Shown here: piece after piece, positions 13,991 to 25,432 of the stretch
How the letters are laid out: each line of letters begins with the position of its first letter
Numbering within the stretch: position 1 is the stretch's first letter
From: Argentina anserina
Taxonomy: Eukaryota > Streptophyta > Magnoliopsida > Rosales > Rosaceae
Reading direction: 5' to 3'
DNA length: 64,000 nucleotides
Assembly (NCBI RefSeq): GCF_933775445.1
Contig: NC_065874.1
Coordinates: 3,367,001-3,431,000, forward strand
Position numbers and translations under genes: made by a program
Notes under the pieces: generated by a model
What the model was told of the DNA's origin: nothing
Database searches by the model: none
What the model saw: the letters and a program-made list of their open reading frames with translations, nothing else

Positions 13991-16282
13991 ATGGCTCTCA
14001 TGAACGATAGCTGTGCAGTGTGTGCTGACGCCCTGGAATGGGTTGCTTATGGTACTTGTGGCCATAAGGAGGTCTGCTCTACTTGTGTGGCTCGCCTCCG
14101 TTTCATCAGCGATGACCGCCGTTGCTGCATCTGCAAGACCGAGTCCGACGTTGTTTTTGTCACAAAGGCTATGGGAGACTATACCAAGATGGTTAAGGAG
14201 TTGCCATCTAAAGCTACGGAGGGTCGCTGTGAATCATATTGGTACCATGAGGACACAAGAGCATTTTTCGACGATTTGGATCACTACAAGATGATCAAGG
14301 CAGTGTGCAATCTTTCATGCGGTAAATGTGACAAGGCAGGAGAGAAATCAAATATTCAGTTTCGGAACATTGGACAGCTCAAAGGACACTTGTTCCACCA
14401 GCACAATTTGGTTATGTGTCCTCTATGTTTGGGAGGAAGGAAGATGTTTGTATGTGAGCAAAAGCTTTATACTAGAAGCCAGCTGAAACGGCATATAAGT
14501 TTAGGGGACTCTGTAGTGGATGGAAGCGAGAGGGAAAGAGGTGGCTTCAAGGGACATCCTATGTGTAAGTTCTGCAAAATTGCATTCTATGGCGAGAGTG
14601 AAATTTACACTCACATGACTACTGATCACTATAGGTGTCATTTATGCCGCAGTTCTGGAGAAGAGTATGAGTATTATAGAGATTATAACGATCTAGAGAT
14701 CCACTTTGAGCGAGGCCATTTTCCGTGTGAAGATGAGTCTTGCCTTGAGAAAAAGTTTGTGGTGTTCCAATCCAAGGCAGAATTGAAGATGCATAGTACT
14801 CTGGAACATGGAGGGCGTATGTCTCGCTCACAGCGTAATGCTGCTCTCCAGTTACCTACTAGCTTCAGATATGGGCCAAGTAATGAGCAAGATAGTAGGC
14901 GCGGAGGAATAGGTGTGACTTTTGGTGGCGATTCTTCTGATGATCAAGAAAGCAGTGTGGAGACACATAATGCTGATGAAACATTGCATGATCCTTCATC
15001 ATCAACTAGCCAAGCTGGTAGTTCGAAATTACTTGGAGATAGAAGTGACATTGATCCGATCATTAAGCCAATTGAGTGGTTAAGTAGATCTTTAGGTGAA
15101 CCATCTTCAAAGTATCTTCAAGTAGCCTTGGGAAAAAATGGTGGGAGAGCTAAAGCGCAGTTGGAGGACTCTTCCTTGTTTCCTCCCCTTGCACCTGGCA
15201 GCAGCAGCAGTCAACCAACATCCAAACCTGACTCAGATTATGCTTTGCCTGACAGCAATACCATGGCAGCACATCTCCGTAGGAAAAGCAACCGCAAGAT
15301 GGCTGTTGAATGTCCTGATACTAAGCCTGCTGTTATTAGTTTTAGTGAGGCTTGGCCGGCAGCGGGGCATGTAGCACCACCTACTGGTTCATCTCAGACG
15401 CTGTGGCCTAGAACTAATGTTTCAGGGATGGCATCAGTAGTTACCAAGCCTGCTGTTAGTTCTAGACATGCTTGGCCAGCAGCCAGGCCTGTAGCACCAC
15501 CTACCATCTCATCTCAGACGCCGTGGCCTAAAGCAAATGTGAGTGTAGCAGCACCTACTAAATTATCTCAGACGCTGTTGCCTAAAAGTAATAGTCAGAA
15601 CAAGGAGTGGCCTAAAACGAAGGTTTCATGTTCTGGTCAGAATAAGATGGCCTTTGGTAAAGGAGCGGCACAGTCTAGCTATGCAAGCTCCGCTATGCAC
15701 GCTCGAGTAGTTGAGAATCAAGAAACAGCAACAGAAAAGAACAAGTGTGTAAGCTTGGATTCTACTTTGGATTTCCCTCCTGTTTCTGCAGCACAAGTGG
15801 TGTTCAGGTTGCCCCAGCATACTAGTGAGCCTGTATTGAAAGTGGGGGATTTTCGAGCTGCTAATAAGTCCTTGGTGGAAAATATTCGTGCTGCTGTTGG
15901 CTTCGACGAAGACAAGTACACTGCGTTTAAGGACATATCTGTACAATACAGTCGGGGATTAGTAGACATCAAAGTATATTTTGACTTTGTGAGGCAGTTT
16001 GGGTTGTCACATCTTGTCCTTGACTTGGCTAGACTGTGCCCGGAGGCCCAGAAGCAGCGTGATCTGATTGATGCCTACAATGCCAGTATGAGAAGCAATG
16101 GTGCAGAAGAGGATGAAGGATGGTCCCAGGTCAATGTCCGATTGAAAGATTCGAAGAAGGGTAAAGGGAAGAGTTCTAATAAGAATGGTTCTACTGCAGC
16201 AGCGGCTTTGGAGCTCAGTAATTCAGCTGGAGGACCCGTCCAGGGTGCTTGGAGGAATAAAGGCGGCCATAAACACTTTTAG
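13991..16282 (+). CDS. HEL2-like: HEL2/ZNF598-type RING and C2H2 zinc-finger E3 ubiquitin ligase, single exon
   Basis: Family role: ubiquitinates small-subunit ribosomal proteins at collided ribosomes to start quality control. The first ATG is at 13991; codons upstream start only from TTG, so the protein is 763 aa. An N-terminal RING has C8, C11, C23, H25, C29, C32, C45 and C48. It is followed by the HEL2-type zinc-finger series (Cys/His pairs such as CPLCLGGRKMFVC, CKFCKIAFYGESEIYTHMTTDH, CHLCRSSGEEYEYY and FPCEDESCLEKKFVVF) up to about residue 280. The middle is low-complexity and includes a 41-codon internal duplication. A conserved C-terminal block has QFGLSHLVLDLARLCPEAQKQRDL, and the tail is basic (Lys/Gly/Ser). 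No intron is needed. Its promoter is shared with the divergent lysyl-tRNA synthetase gene, so two translation-related genes sit head to head. Confidence 0.9.
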   Translation: MALMNDSCAVCADALEWVAYGTCGHKEVCSTCVARLRFISDDRRCCICKTESDVVFVTKAMGDYTKMVKELPSKATEGRCESYWYHEDTRAFFDDLDHYKMIKAVCNLSCGKCDKAGEKSNIQFRNIGQLKGHLFHQHNLVMCPLCLGGRKMFVCEQKLYTRSQLKRHISLGDSVVDGSERERGGFKGHPMCKFCKIAFYGESEIYTHMTTDHYRCHLCRSSGEEYEYYRDYNDLEIHFERGHFPCEDESCLEKKFVVFQSKAELKMHSTLEHGGRMSRSQRNAALQLPTSFRYGPSNEQDSRRGGIGVTFGGDSSDDQESSVETHNADETLHDPSSSTSQAGSSKLLGDRSDIDPIIKPIEWLSRSLGEPSSKYLQVALGKNGGRAKAQLEDSSLFPPLAPGSSSSQPTSKPDSDYALPDSNTMAAHLRRKSNRKMAVECPDTKPAVISFSEAWPAAGHVAPPTGSSQTLWPRTNVSGMASVVTKPAVSSRHAWPAARPVAPPTISSQTPWPKANVSVAAPTKLSQTLLPKSNSQNKEWPKTKVSCSGQNKMAFGKGAAQSSYASSAMHARVVENQETATEKNKCVSLDSTLDFPPVSAAQVVFRLPQHTSEPVLKVGDFRAANKSLVENIRAAVGFDEDKYTAFKDISVQYSRGLVDIKVYFDFVRQFGLSHLVLDLARLCPEAQKQRDLIDAYNASMRSNGAEEDEGWSQVNVRLKDSKKGKGKSSNKNGSTAAAALELSNSAGGPVQGAWRNKGGHKHF
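15320..15540 (+). repeat. internal 123-base (41-codon) duplication in the HEL2-like gene
   Basis: The segment beginning at 15320 (TKPAV...AWPAA..VAPPT..SSQT.WP..NVS) is repeated from 15443 with the same order of motifs. The offset is 123 bases, so the frame is kept. A shorter third echo (APTKLSQTLLPKSN) follows. The copies have diverged, so the duplication is not recent. Confidence 0.75.
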
Positions 16283-16959
16283 ATATATGTATAGTTAAGC
16301 TTAAAAAGAATAGTACTGCCATTTGTATACTGGCATTTGATTTATATAAATAAGTTTCCTTTTGCTTATCTGATAATATCATGTGCTTCTGCATAGGTAA
16401 GTTCTATGGCTCAATTTCAGAATTAGGCACACCAAGTACTTATGCTTAACATCCAAGATTATCTTATCTACCCTTAGTACATAACTACATGTTACCGATT
16501 TCTTGTGATCAAATTTCAGAACTGTAGCATTTGCAATTGTCATACCAGTCTAATAGTAAGTTCATCATTTCTGGTATTAATTCAAGAACCTCTAAAATAT
16601 TCACTATAAGATGCATAATCTGCCATATCAGATACAACTCAAATAGCTACATGGTTTGGGATTTGAATGTAAAAGTAGCCGACTCCAGGCCAACAAAAGT
16701 GGGCTTAATCCTATGTTCCCTTCGTTTTCCATAGGTACCATCATTTGGAACCGTTTAGCTTGTTTTTGTCGTTATTTTTTTTCTTTTCATATTCCTGCTA
16801 ATAACAACTCACTACAACCATGATGAACTGCCAGGGTGAAAAAACCAGAAATTCATAGTATGCAAGGGAACTTACCTTAAGCAAACCATTCATCTGGTGT
16901 TTCATGGCTGGGAAATTCTCCCACATTGATATGATTTACTATTTTACTTTATCCTGGCT
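16283..16959. other. 3' flank of the HEL2-like gene
   Basis: Presumed 3' untranslated region and spacer, AT-rich. A 67-codon frame at 16531-16734 has no recognisable content. Confidence 0.45.
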
Positions 16960-17244
16960 GCCTTGCTTTGATAAGGGTACGAATGATCTTGCAAAAATGC
17001 TCAGGTCCCCCCGCATAGTTTTACCTATCAACAAAGGAAGGTATAAGACTATAAGCAAAGAAGGGTAATGAAACTAAACAGATGAGACAAAGAAACTAAA
17101 CAGATGATATATCCCTATATCATATGGCAAAGCAAAGGGAAAAAAACATATGACAAACCTGGAAACCCGATTACCCCGACCAAATCACCTGGCATCACAT
17201 AAGAATGGAGCCAATAGAATTCAGATTCCCACAATTCTGAATTA
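16960..17244 (-). pseudogene. partial lysyl-tRNA synthetase pseudogene (two OB-fold exons)
   Basis: Two exon-like blocks of the neighbouring enzyme recur here on the same strand. Block 17244-17159 is 86 bases, exactly the length of exon 4 of the intact gene (12096-12011), and reads NSELWESEFYWLHSYVMPGD then LVGVIGFPG. Block 17024 to about 16960 matches exon 5 (GKTMRGDLSIFARSFVPLS) and then dissolves. Splice-site positions are retained, so this is a DNA-level partial duplication, not a retrocopy. No other exons are recognisable. Its residues VIGFPGKT and RSFVPLS look nearer to typical plant lysyl-tRNA synthetases than those of the intact gene (my recollection of the family). Confidence 0.8.
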
Positions 17245-17792
17245 CTGCATGAAAAAAAAAAGACTTTGGTTAGGAGAAAAAAGATAGATGCTTATCAAAA
17301 TAGATGCACATATAAAACGAGGGGTAAATGTAAATCTACTACATTACTACCAATGAGTGGCAGCCAACAACATATTAGTGCAATCATCAATTCATGTTTC
17401 TATAAAATCTGAACACAATTAGATATATATGAAATACTTAAATTCATACCGCCACTCATAATCAAATAATTTGGTTTACTGTATCTAGTAGGGTAGCACT
17501 CATCCTTCTGCGCACTGAGTTCCTTCCTCTCTGATATAGTTTCCTAGTGTATCTAAATGAAATGTCCACAAAACAGTTTTAATGATACGTACCCTCATTA
17601 CTGTTATTGGAGCATATGAGCATATTGGAGCATTGGGTAGAGATGCAAGTGACATGGCTGTGTAGGTAGAGCTGCAATGATGCAAGGCAAAATGTGAGAG
17701 CAAAGTGTGAATAATACGTTTCGTATTATTCAAGTTACATTTAATTGTTGAGTTGTGGTTATTGCGCAGTGGTATTTGACATTAATTTCAAC

Positions 17793-18005
17793 ATTAATTG
17801 CTGATTGAAGACTTCTCCCGTTCTGCATTAATTGTTGATTGAAGACTTCTCTCGTTCTGCATTAATTGTTGAAGAATGGATACAAAAGAACAAAGAGAAT
17901 GAAACTAGATCGAAAGAAACTATTTTTCCTTAACACCGAAGAGCAACATTTATACCTATTTAACAAGCTAAACGAATGTGAAGTCTTCAATCAGCAATTA
18001 ATGCA
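17793..18005. repeat. 34-base tandem repeat with a downstream inverted copy (hairpin or MITE-like)
   Basis: The unit attaattg(c/t)tgattgaagacttctc starts at 17793, 17827 and (partial) 17861, a 34-base period. A reverse-complement copy lies at 17981-18005. Its 22 bases at 17981-18002 pair perfectly with 17793-17814. The loop is about 120-170 bases and has no frame. Confidence 0.7.
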
Positions 18006-20387
18006 GGAGAAGATCCTAAACCCCTGAGTCTATGGAACAAGGACTCTCCAAGATAAGTTTTCGTTTTAGCCGATAATTATAATCTCTCTGTTTTTTTTTA
18101 ATTTTAATTCTGAACTTTTGGTGAATGAAATTAGTGGATAAGTATGGCTGTTAATTCTACTTCTGCTTGGCATTTTTTTGCTTTGTTGTGCTAGGAAAAT
18201 TTCTCAAAATCTCAGTTACATTTTTATATTTCCAAATGCTTGGGTATCATTCCCATTGGAAGGTGTGGTTGGAATTTTGTGGATTAGGTAATTGCCTTTA
18301 GATGATCATATTTAACTTGGCCTCCAAAGGGATTCAAATTTAATGTTATCTTACTCAGAAGAGGAGAAAGTGCTAGACTGCTAGTTGAATTGAGACAAAG
18401 ATCACATGCCACATGACAGGGTGGGTGAAAATAATTGACCGCATGTACCAAATTTCCATATTTGCAACAGTTGATAAGTGGATCAAGTTCCTTGCCTCCC
18501 CTTCAAAATTCATAGGAATTTATTATGAGACATGGAAAATCTGATGTGGTATTGCAGAGCAATAACTATGGCACATTTTATGAATGCAATCTCAGATATT
18601 TGACATGATGAAGTCATGAACAATATCAGTACAACTGTAACAGAAAACAAAAAAGAACAATATCAGTACAATTCACAGACAGGGATTTAAGAAATACCTA
18701 ACACAATGTGTGATCACCTTCGAGACGAAAGGCGACGTAGTTGCCTAATTGGTGGAGTAGCTTGGGGAAACTTCCTCAGGAGATACCAGCTACCTAAGTG
18801 GAGCAGACACAATGAGATAGTCACATAGATAACTTAAAAACTCCATGACTAAAGAGCTAGTGGAACTAGTTCACATTATCCCGGAAGTAGTTATAAAGTT
18901 CCATACTTGCAATTACTTCAACAAAAACAGCACCTAGTTGACCGAGATTTAAGGTCAGAGCCTCAGAGGGAGTTTTCTGGTCAAGGGATGTTATGCAGTT
19001 CATATTATAAATCATGACGTAAATGAGAATTTGCTGTCAAGCTAATATGAATGTCTACCCCCTATGATATTATTCAATCCAAGTTTCACACCTCCCCATC
19101 ACCAGTGTCAGTGTAGCACTACAAAAAACTAATCAAAGTTGGTTTGCTTTTGTCAAAAAGATGCAGAAAAACATGAATGAGTAGTTCAGTAATCTGAGGA
19201 TTAAGCTAATTAATTCTGCCTTGATTTGCTGTAGCTTATATTTGAGCTTTCATATTTCAGAACCCTGCTAAGATCAATGAAAGAAGCATTGGGTTTGAAA
19301 TACTGCTTTGGAGAGGGTGTGAGAAACCATTATCTTCCCACTTAGTAACAGTTTTTTTATGAACCAGACCGTAAGACGCTGTCACCACTTTGCGCCTTTC
19401 CATACAACAGAAACATATTAAACACTGATTCTAGTTCATAACCATGGATCAAATACGCTAAAGTTATTTTAACAAGCCATAGCAAGATATTGGCAAGCAA
19501 TTACATATGGATGAGGAACTGTCATAAGCATTCAATACCTTAGGACAATATATAGAAGGTGACCAAAACCAAAATACATGTAACCCAAATTGAATTAGCA
19601 GAAACAAACTACACATAAAAACAAGGAACAAATTACATAAGCTCCAAAGAAAGATATGAATTGTCCTATCATAAAAGTTTAGTTTGGGACTGCTAGTTTT
19701 TTATGTTTCACAACCATTAAATTAAACTTTACCATTTCTGCAAAACTAGAAGGTAACAAATGTCCTTAGCTTATCAACTAGACCATATAAGCATGATTAT
19801 AACTGCAGAAGCAAGAACAGCTGGAACATTTATACAAGATCATCAATGGTATATGTTTATAATTCTAGTGGGTCATTTGGAATATTAGGTGAACCTATTA
19901 CCATTAGAAAATCTATTTTCTTTGATCATAGCTTCATAACCAAGAAATTCAACCATAACCCACAAGGTATTTTGTTCTATTCTAATGTTATGCTAATTTT
20001 GAGTACCCAGATTGGGTTTTTTTTTTCTTTCCTTTCCTGTATTCTTTTTACAGACCCCAAATACTGGCCTTATATTTTTACCTTGTAGCCGAAGCTATTT
20101 CAGTCCAAGCAATACAACAAAGTTACCCAAACTCAATACCAGAAATACAGAACAAGAGGTTGACACACAAACCTGTAATTTTCTCACTTTGAAAGCAACT
20201 TCTCATTCCCTGCATCAGCAACCGCTTATTTCCAATATCTTACAACTCAGTTGAGTCAGAGAGTCAACCAAACCTGTACCATTTCCCTTGTCCTTCACTC
20301 CTCCTTCGTCATCTTCCGCCGTTAAAGTTAACGCCTTCAACCTCTCCCACTTCACTCACTCCTCTTCAAATCCACAACCTTAACAAG
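18006..20387. other. intergenic spacer
   Basis: No supportable gene. Two overlapping 80-codon plus frames at 19846-20254 have no family resemblance and lie in the upstream region of the receptor-kinase gene. Confidence 0.5.
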
Positions 20388-20394
20388 TATATAA
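20388..20394 (+). promoter_or_regulatory. TATA box of the CaMRLK-like gene
   Basis: TATATAA lies 48 bases upstream of the start codon; transcription would begin close to the ATG, giving a leader of about 20-25 bases. A more distant upstream start cannot be excluded. Confidence 0.4.
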
Positions 20395-20441
20395 CAAAAG
20401 CAGAGCCCCAAACAGAGCTTGAAACACCCTGTTTCACAAAA

Positions 20442-22841
20442 ATGAGATTCATCTTCTTCTACTTCTTTAGGTTTTTGCTTCTTCTGGTTCTGATTGCAAC
20501 AGTGGAATCTACATCAACATGCAACAGTACAGACCAAGATCAAGTCTCCAAGGCCTTCAAATCAGTCCAAAGCTTCAATCTTTCTTGGTTCCAGAACCAA
20601 ACTCCCAACTGCTCAAACCCACCCATCACAGAAATTAAGCTCCATTCCAGAAACCTCAGGGGCATAGTCTCATGGAAGTACCTCAGAAACATGTCTCATC
20701 TTCAAAGCCTCGATCTCTCAAACAACTCTCTCAAAGGCTCCGTCCCAGGTTGGTTTTGGTCTCTCCCAACCTTAATTGAAGTCGATCTCTCCAAGAACAA
20801 GTTCGGCGGCAGCTTCAGTTTCGAAAACCCTTCAGTTTCCTCAGTTCAAAAGCTCAATCTCTCCAGCAACAGGTTCACCAACACCGTTCTACTTTCCGGT
20901 TTTTCCAACCTTACAATCCTCGACCTTTCTCACAACAACTTGGGGGCTCTCCCTTCTGGTTTTGCCAACCTCACTAATCTCCAATACCTCGCCATTTCGA
21001 GCTGCAAAATCTCCGGCACCTCAAAACCCATCTCTGTTCTTGGCAGATTGACATACTTAGATGTATCAAACAACTCCATGAACGGTTCTTTCCCCTCGGA
21101 TTTCCCCCTAATTGCTCATCTCAAATTCTTGAACATTTCGTTCAATAATTTCAGAGGAATAGTTTCTTCAGATAAGTACCAAAAATTTGGGAAAGCAGCT
21201 TTCATTCATGCAGGGAAGGGTTTAAATCTTACTTCTTTTAATGCTTCCAATTCCAAATCCGCAACCTTTCACTCTCCACCACCACATTTTAAATCCATTC
21301 CAATTCAAAAACCTAAACCCCTTCCAAAACCCCTAACTCTACGAAGAACCGAATCTTCAAAACCAAAAACAACTTTCATTATCAGTCTTTCTTGCGCCTC
21401 CACATTTGTGCTGGCTTTCCTAGCCATTTGCATAGCTTGCAGATACAGAAGAAAGCAACATGCCAAGAAACACAAATGGGCCATCTCCAAACCGGTGCAG
21501 CTCGACCGGGTCCGGGTCGAGAAGTCCGGCCCGTTCGCCTTCGAAACAGAGTCCGGGACCTCCTGGGTCGCCGACATCAAGGAGCCAACTTCCGCGCAGG
21601 TTGTCATGTTCGAGAAGCCCCTCATGAACTACCTCACCTTCAAAGATCTCATCGCCGCCACGTCACACTTCGGCAAAGACTCCCAGCTCGCCGAGGGCCG
21701 CTGCGGGCCCGTCTACACCGCCGTGCTCCCCGGCGACCTCCACGTGGCGATCAAGGTATTGGAGAACGCCAGAGACGTAAAACACGACGAGGCCGTGGAC
21801 ATGCTCGAAACCTTGTCGAGGTTGAAACACCCGAACCTGTTACCTGTCTCCGGTTACTGCATTGCAGGTACTTAACTAACCATTTAACGGTTCCAGTCTC
21901 ACCGTCTTAATTTCCGGTCAGGTTTTGAAGTCACATAACGATATTAATGACAGCACGGGAGTGCTTTTATTACGACGTCGTATTATGAGGTCGTACGTTT
22001 ACGTTTGGTCTGTGTCTGCCATTATCGTCACGTAAATCTAGCTAAACCTACAGAGTGGTACAGAGTACAGAGTACATAGTACAGAGTACAGGGTTATGGT
22101 GATTGTTCTTGAAGAACACAAATTAAGATTATTTAATATTTAACTTTGGGATGAATTGAAGTTACCGTATGAGTGTTTTACACGTAATTTTTTACTTTTA
22201 CAGGGAAAGAGAAGCTGGTGTTGTATGAGTTCATGGCGAACGGGGACTTGCAAAGGTGGCTGCACGAGCTGCCAGCCGGGGAGCCCAACGTCGAGGACTG
22301 GAGTGGAGACACGTGGGACCAGAGTGGGGCCTACTCGCCCGAGAAGAAGGGGTGGCTCACGCGCCACCGCATTGCAGTGGGGATAGCGCGTGGGCTGGCG
22401 TACCTCCACCACGCGGGGTCGAAGCCGGTGGTGCACGGCCACCTTGTGACTTCGAACATTCTGCTGGGGGCGAATTTTGAGCCGAGGATTGCGGATTTCG
22501 GGTTGAGGAATTTCGGGATGAGGGAAAGGGGTGTGGGTGGCGGGACCGAGACGGACGTGTATTGTTTCGGGGTGGTGGTGATGGAGTTGTTGACGGGGCG
22601 GCCCGGGACGGCTGAGACGGTGGTGTGGGTGAGGAGGATGGTGAGGGAGGCGCGTGGGGTGGATGCGCTGGATGAGAGGTTGAGGGAGAGTGGGGAGTTG
22701 GAGAGGGAGATGGTGGAGTGTCTCCGAGTTGGGTATCTGTGTACGGCGGAGTCACCTGGGAAAAGGCCCAGCATGCAACAAGTGCTTGGTTTGCTCAAAG
22801 ACATACACCCCAGTTCCACCGCCGCTCTCGGCTTGATTTGA
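20442..22841 (+). CDS. CaMRLK-like: LRR receptor-like kinase of the CaMRLK/MEE62 type, probable pseudokinase
   Basis: Single-pass plasma-membrane receptor-like protein. Exons 20442-21867 and 22204-22841 join in frame (687 aa). It has a signal peptide (about 1-23), a short LRR ectodomain with LxxLxLxxN repeats (about 60-230) and a Pro/Lys-rich juxtamembrane stretch. A transmembrane segment ([20 protein letters not shown]) comes next, followed by basic residues and a kinase-like domain from about residue 390. The kinase keeps the VAIK lysine and DFG (IADFGL), but the catalytic loop reads HGHLVTSN in place of HRDLKxxN. The proton-acceptor aspartate is therefore absent and phosphotransfer is doubtful. 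Overall resemblance is to Arabidopsis At5g45800 (MEE62, also described as a calmodulin-binding RLK); this link is from memory. The 336-base intron contains a GTACAGA-type minirepeat (about 22050-22091). Confidence 0.9.
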
Positions 22842-24656
22842 ACTGATTGCCGTAATATTTCTGCACGCGCCGAAAGCTCGCGTGGTATTTGAAATATTGG
22901 GAAGTGAAATATCAAAAATGAAAATGCTATTTTACCTCGAAACAAACTTAGTTTCGAAAAACACTCTGATTTTTCATCTGTTAAATTCATCTGTTATAGA
23001 TATTTAACCGTTGAAAAGTTAGAATTTAACATGTAACTCTCTTCATTTTTTGTGTAAGATCAAGGATGAATGACTAAATGTGACCATGTCTTGTAGTCTC
23101 GGTATTTAGCTAACTGGGAAACAATGTTGTATGACATTAGATTAGCCTTGTAAAATTTGGTTTTGTGATTAGAGAATCGAAGAGTGGATTCTTCAATGTT
23201 ACATGGTAGTGTATCCATCTTCATGTTAGAAACTTATTGGTGATCTGAAACATGGTAGAAGTCCTTTTTTTTTTTGGTAGAAGTCCTATTACTCCTATAA
23301 CCTTGCATGCTTATCTGGACATGTAGGGGATATAAAGAAGAGTGGGGCTGATGAGGAGGAAGAAGAAGAAGAAGACCAAGGAAAGTGTGGTAATAGTGGG
23401 GAGAGATGTTTAGGTTTAGGTGAGCAGAGAATCTCCACAATTCCCACTTATTGATTGTCTCTTGTGAAAGGGTTCTCATCATCAACCTCCTTTATCTTTA
23501 GTAAGATTTTTTTTTCCTTTCTTTTTGTATCCATCTTCTCCTTTATTCCTTCATCATTGTGGCTTTTCTGGTTAGTTTTGATTTTTCCAAAGGAAAATCC
23601 AAAGGAAAAATGAGAATACTGACATAGACATAGAGATGCCCTTCCTGTGCCAGCCTTGAGTTGCCCTGTGACTCAATGCATGTCAATTGCTTATCTTAAG
23701 AGAGTAGTAAACGTGTTCAAGCTGCACTGATTTCTGGGTGGAAATGACATGCAACTATGTATATGGGCACAATTGGGTGAATGTTAATTTGGAGCTAGCT
23801 ATTGGTTTTATTCACTTACTTGACACGTTTGGGTGTTTCTTGTCAATTTTTTTCGGGCTGTTTTTGTCTGGAGAAGAATCAATATTCCTCAGAGATATAA
23901 CTACCATATGTATGTAGACAAACTACTTGACTGATATGGTTGAGTATTTTCCATGGAAAATTTTAAATTACTACAGATTGATACGATATGCCTTCAAATT
24001 TGTAGATATGCATGATCTGCTAGAGATTTAACTTAATCTGGCTGTCTTATATAATGTTTCATTGTTCCTATAGATGAAGAAATTTCAAGGGATTGCTATG
24101 TTTGGGGTTATTAATCTCTTTTTTAAGTATGTATGAGAAAACTTAGTGTATGACATGCATATAATCATAAAAGAAATTATCCCCCTTTCATCTCGACTAA
24201 ACCAATCAAAGATTATGCTTTAATCACTATGTGATCATGCACTTGCCTAAAGCGTTATTGGATTGAGAAAAGCAGCAACATGATTAGTCCATAAGTTAAC
24301 AACAGATTACCAAATGTTTTCTTTTTGAAAATTGATTGAATGATTGCAATTACTAGCTAAATGCTGCATGATGTTGTGTTCAATTATAAGCCAAAGTCCA
24401 TACAGGTCCTTGTCTAGCTTTACAAGTTTGAACATTGGAGTGAGGCCTCAAATCTCAGAGATAGCTAGAGCGGTAGAAAGTAAAAAGCTACAGAAGGTGG
24501 TTGTCAAGTAGTTATCAGTGATATGATTTTAATTCTATTCATGCCCAGCAGACCAGGCATCATTTGAAGGCTGACATATTTCCAAAGTCGAATGGAACCT
24601 GGGAAGTGTGCATGCAAATTCTAAGTTGCAATCAAATCAAATCAAGGCTAAGCTGA

Positions 24657-24691
<35 letters not shown>

Positions 24692-25058
24692 ATAAAAGCA
24701 AAAAGATGTGTGGGAATGATGGCGAAAGAGAGCTCATCGAGGCTTTTTGCCAGTTTTGGTCTCTGGGCATCAACAATGTTAAAAGATTGGGATATTTTGA
24801 GATATACTTGGGCTAAGCCACCAGATTCTTGTGGATTGGGCTTTGCCACTCATCTTGATCAGCATTTAGAATAGGTGGATTAGACCACTATTTTGGAGGC
24901 AAGTCTTGATGTATCACTCTCTTTTTGTCTATGGTTGTTGTCTTCTGTGCTTATCCTTAGGCGTGACAAATTCAATCCTATAGATAACGTTATGAAATCA
25001 TTTATTCAATCGAATGATCTAACTGTCTTTATGTAAAGTTCTCTATGTTAATGGAAAG
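22842..25058. other. intergenic spacer with a (GA)n microsatellite
   Basis: No supportable gene. A (GA)n run lies at about 24662-24689 and a (GAA)n-rich purine tract at 23356-23378. Short frames around 24608-24874 (both strands) have no recognisable domain. Confidence 0.5.
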
Positions 25059-25330
25059 AAGATGAGATATTTGTTGGGGAAATGAGTATAAAGCAGTGGG
25101 TTGCAAGTTCACCATTAATTGATGTTGTGGATGCCGACTTACAAGTGACAGAATCAGAAGATCGTGATTTTGCGAACAAAGGTGAGTGTCTCTCATCCAT
25201 AATGATATTATCTCTAGCGTATTCCACCGAATCACTAGAAGAGAGGGTGAATATGCAAGAGGTTTTGCCGTTTTGGTCACGCTGAAGAATATAAAGATCA
25301 AGTTTTTAAAGGACATTGCCGAAGTTGGGG
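25059..25330 (+). pseudogene. LRR-XII receptor kinase 3'-end fragment, copy 1
   Basis: Reads DEIFVGEMSIKQWVASS...VVDADLQ...CLSSIMILSLAYSTESLEERVNMQEV and then, after a shift of frame, VTLKNIKIKFLKD. This is kinase subdomains X-XI and the C-terminus of FLS2/EFR-type (LRR-XII) receptor kinases. The frameshift, the missing N-terminal parts and an immediately adjacent second copy show it is dead. No ectodomain is present nearby. Confidence 0.75.
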
Positions 25331-25432
25331 CGTTGAACCGTTCTCTTGTGTTCTCATGCATTTGATTAAGTCTTCAAAAAAATATAACTTTCAATTTGTA
25401 TATGTTCTGAACTTCTGTTGTGATCGTACTAC

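Noticed and set aside
18715..18800. Possible further lysyl-tRNA synthetase exon downstream of the partial duplicate
   Set aside because: The minus-strand translation contains LRKFPQ and RQLRRL, but I could not align it with any exon of the intact gene.
22331..22990. 219-codon minus-strand frame over the CaMRLK exon 2
   Set aside because: Shadow of a GC-rich coding exon; no domain, and the real kinase frame lies on the other strand.
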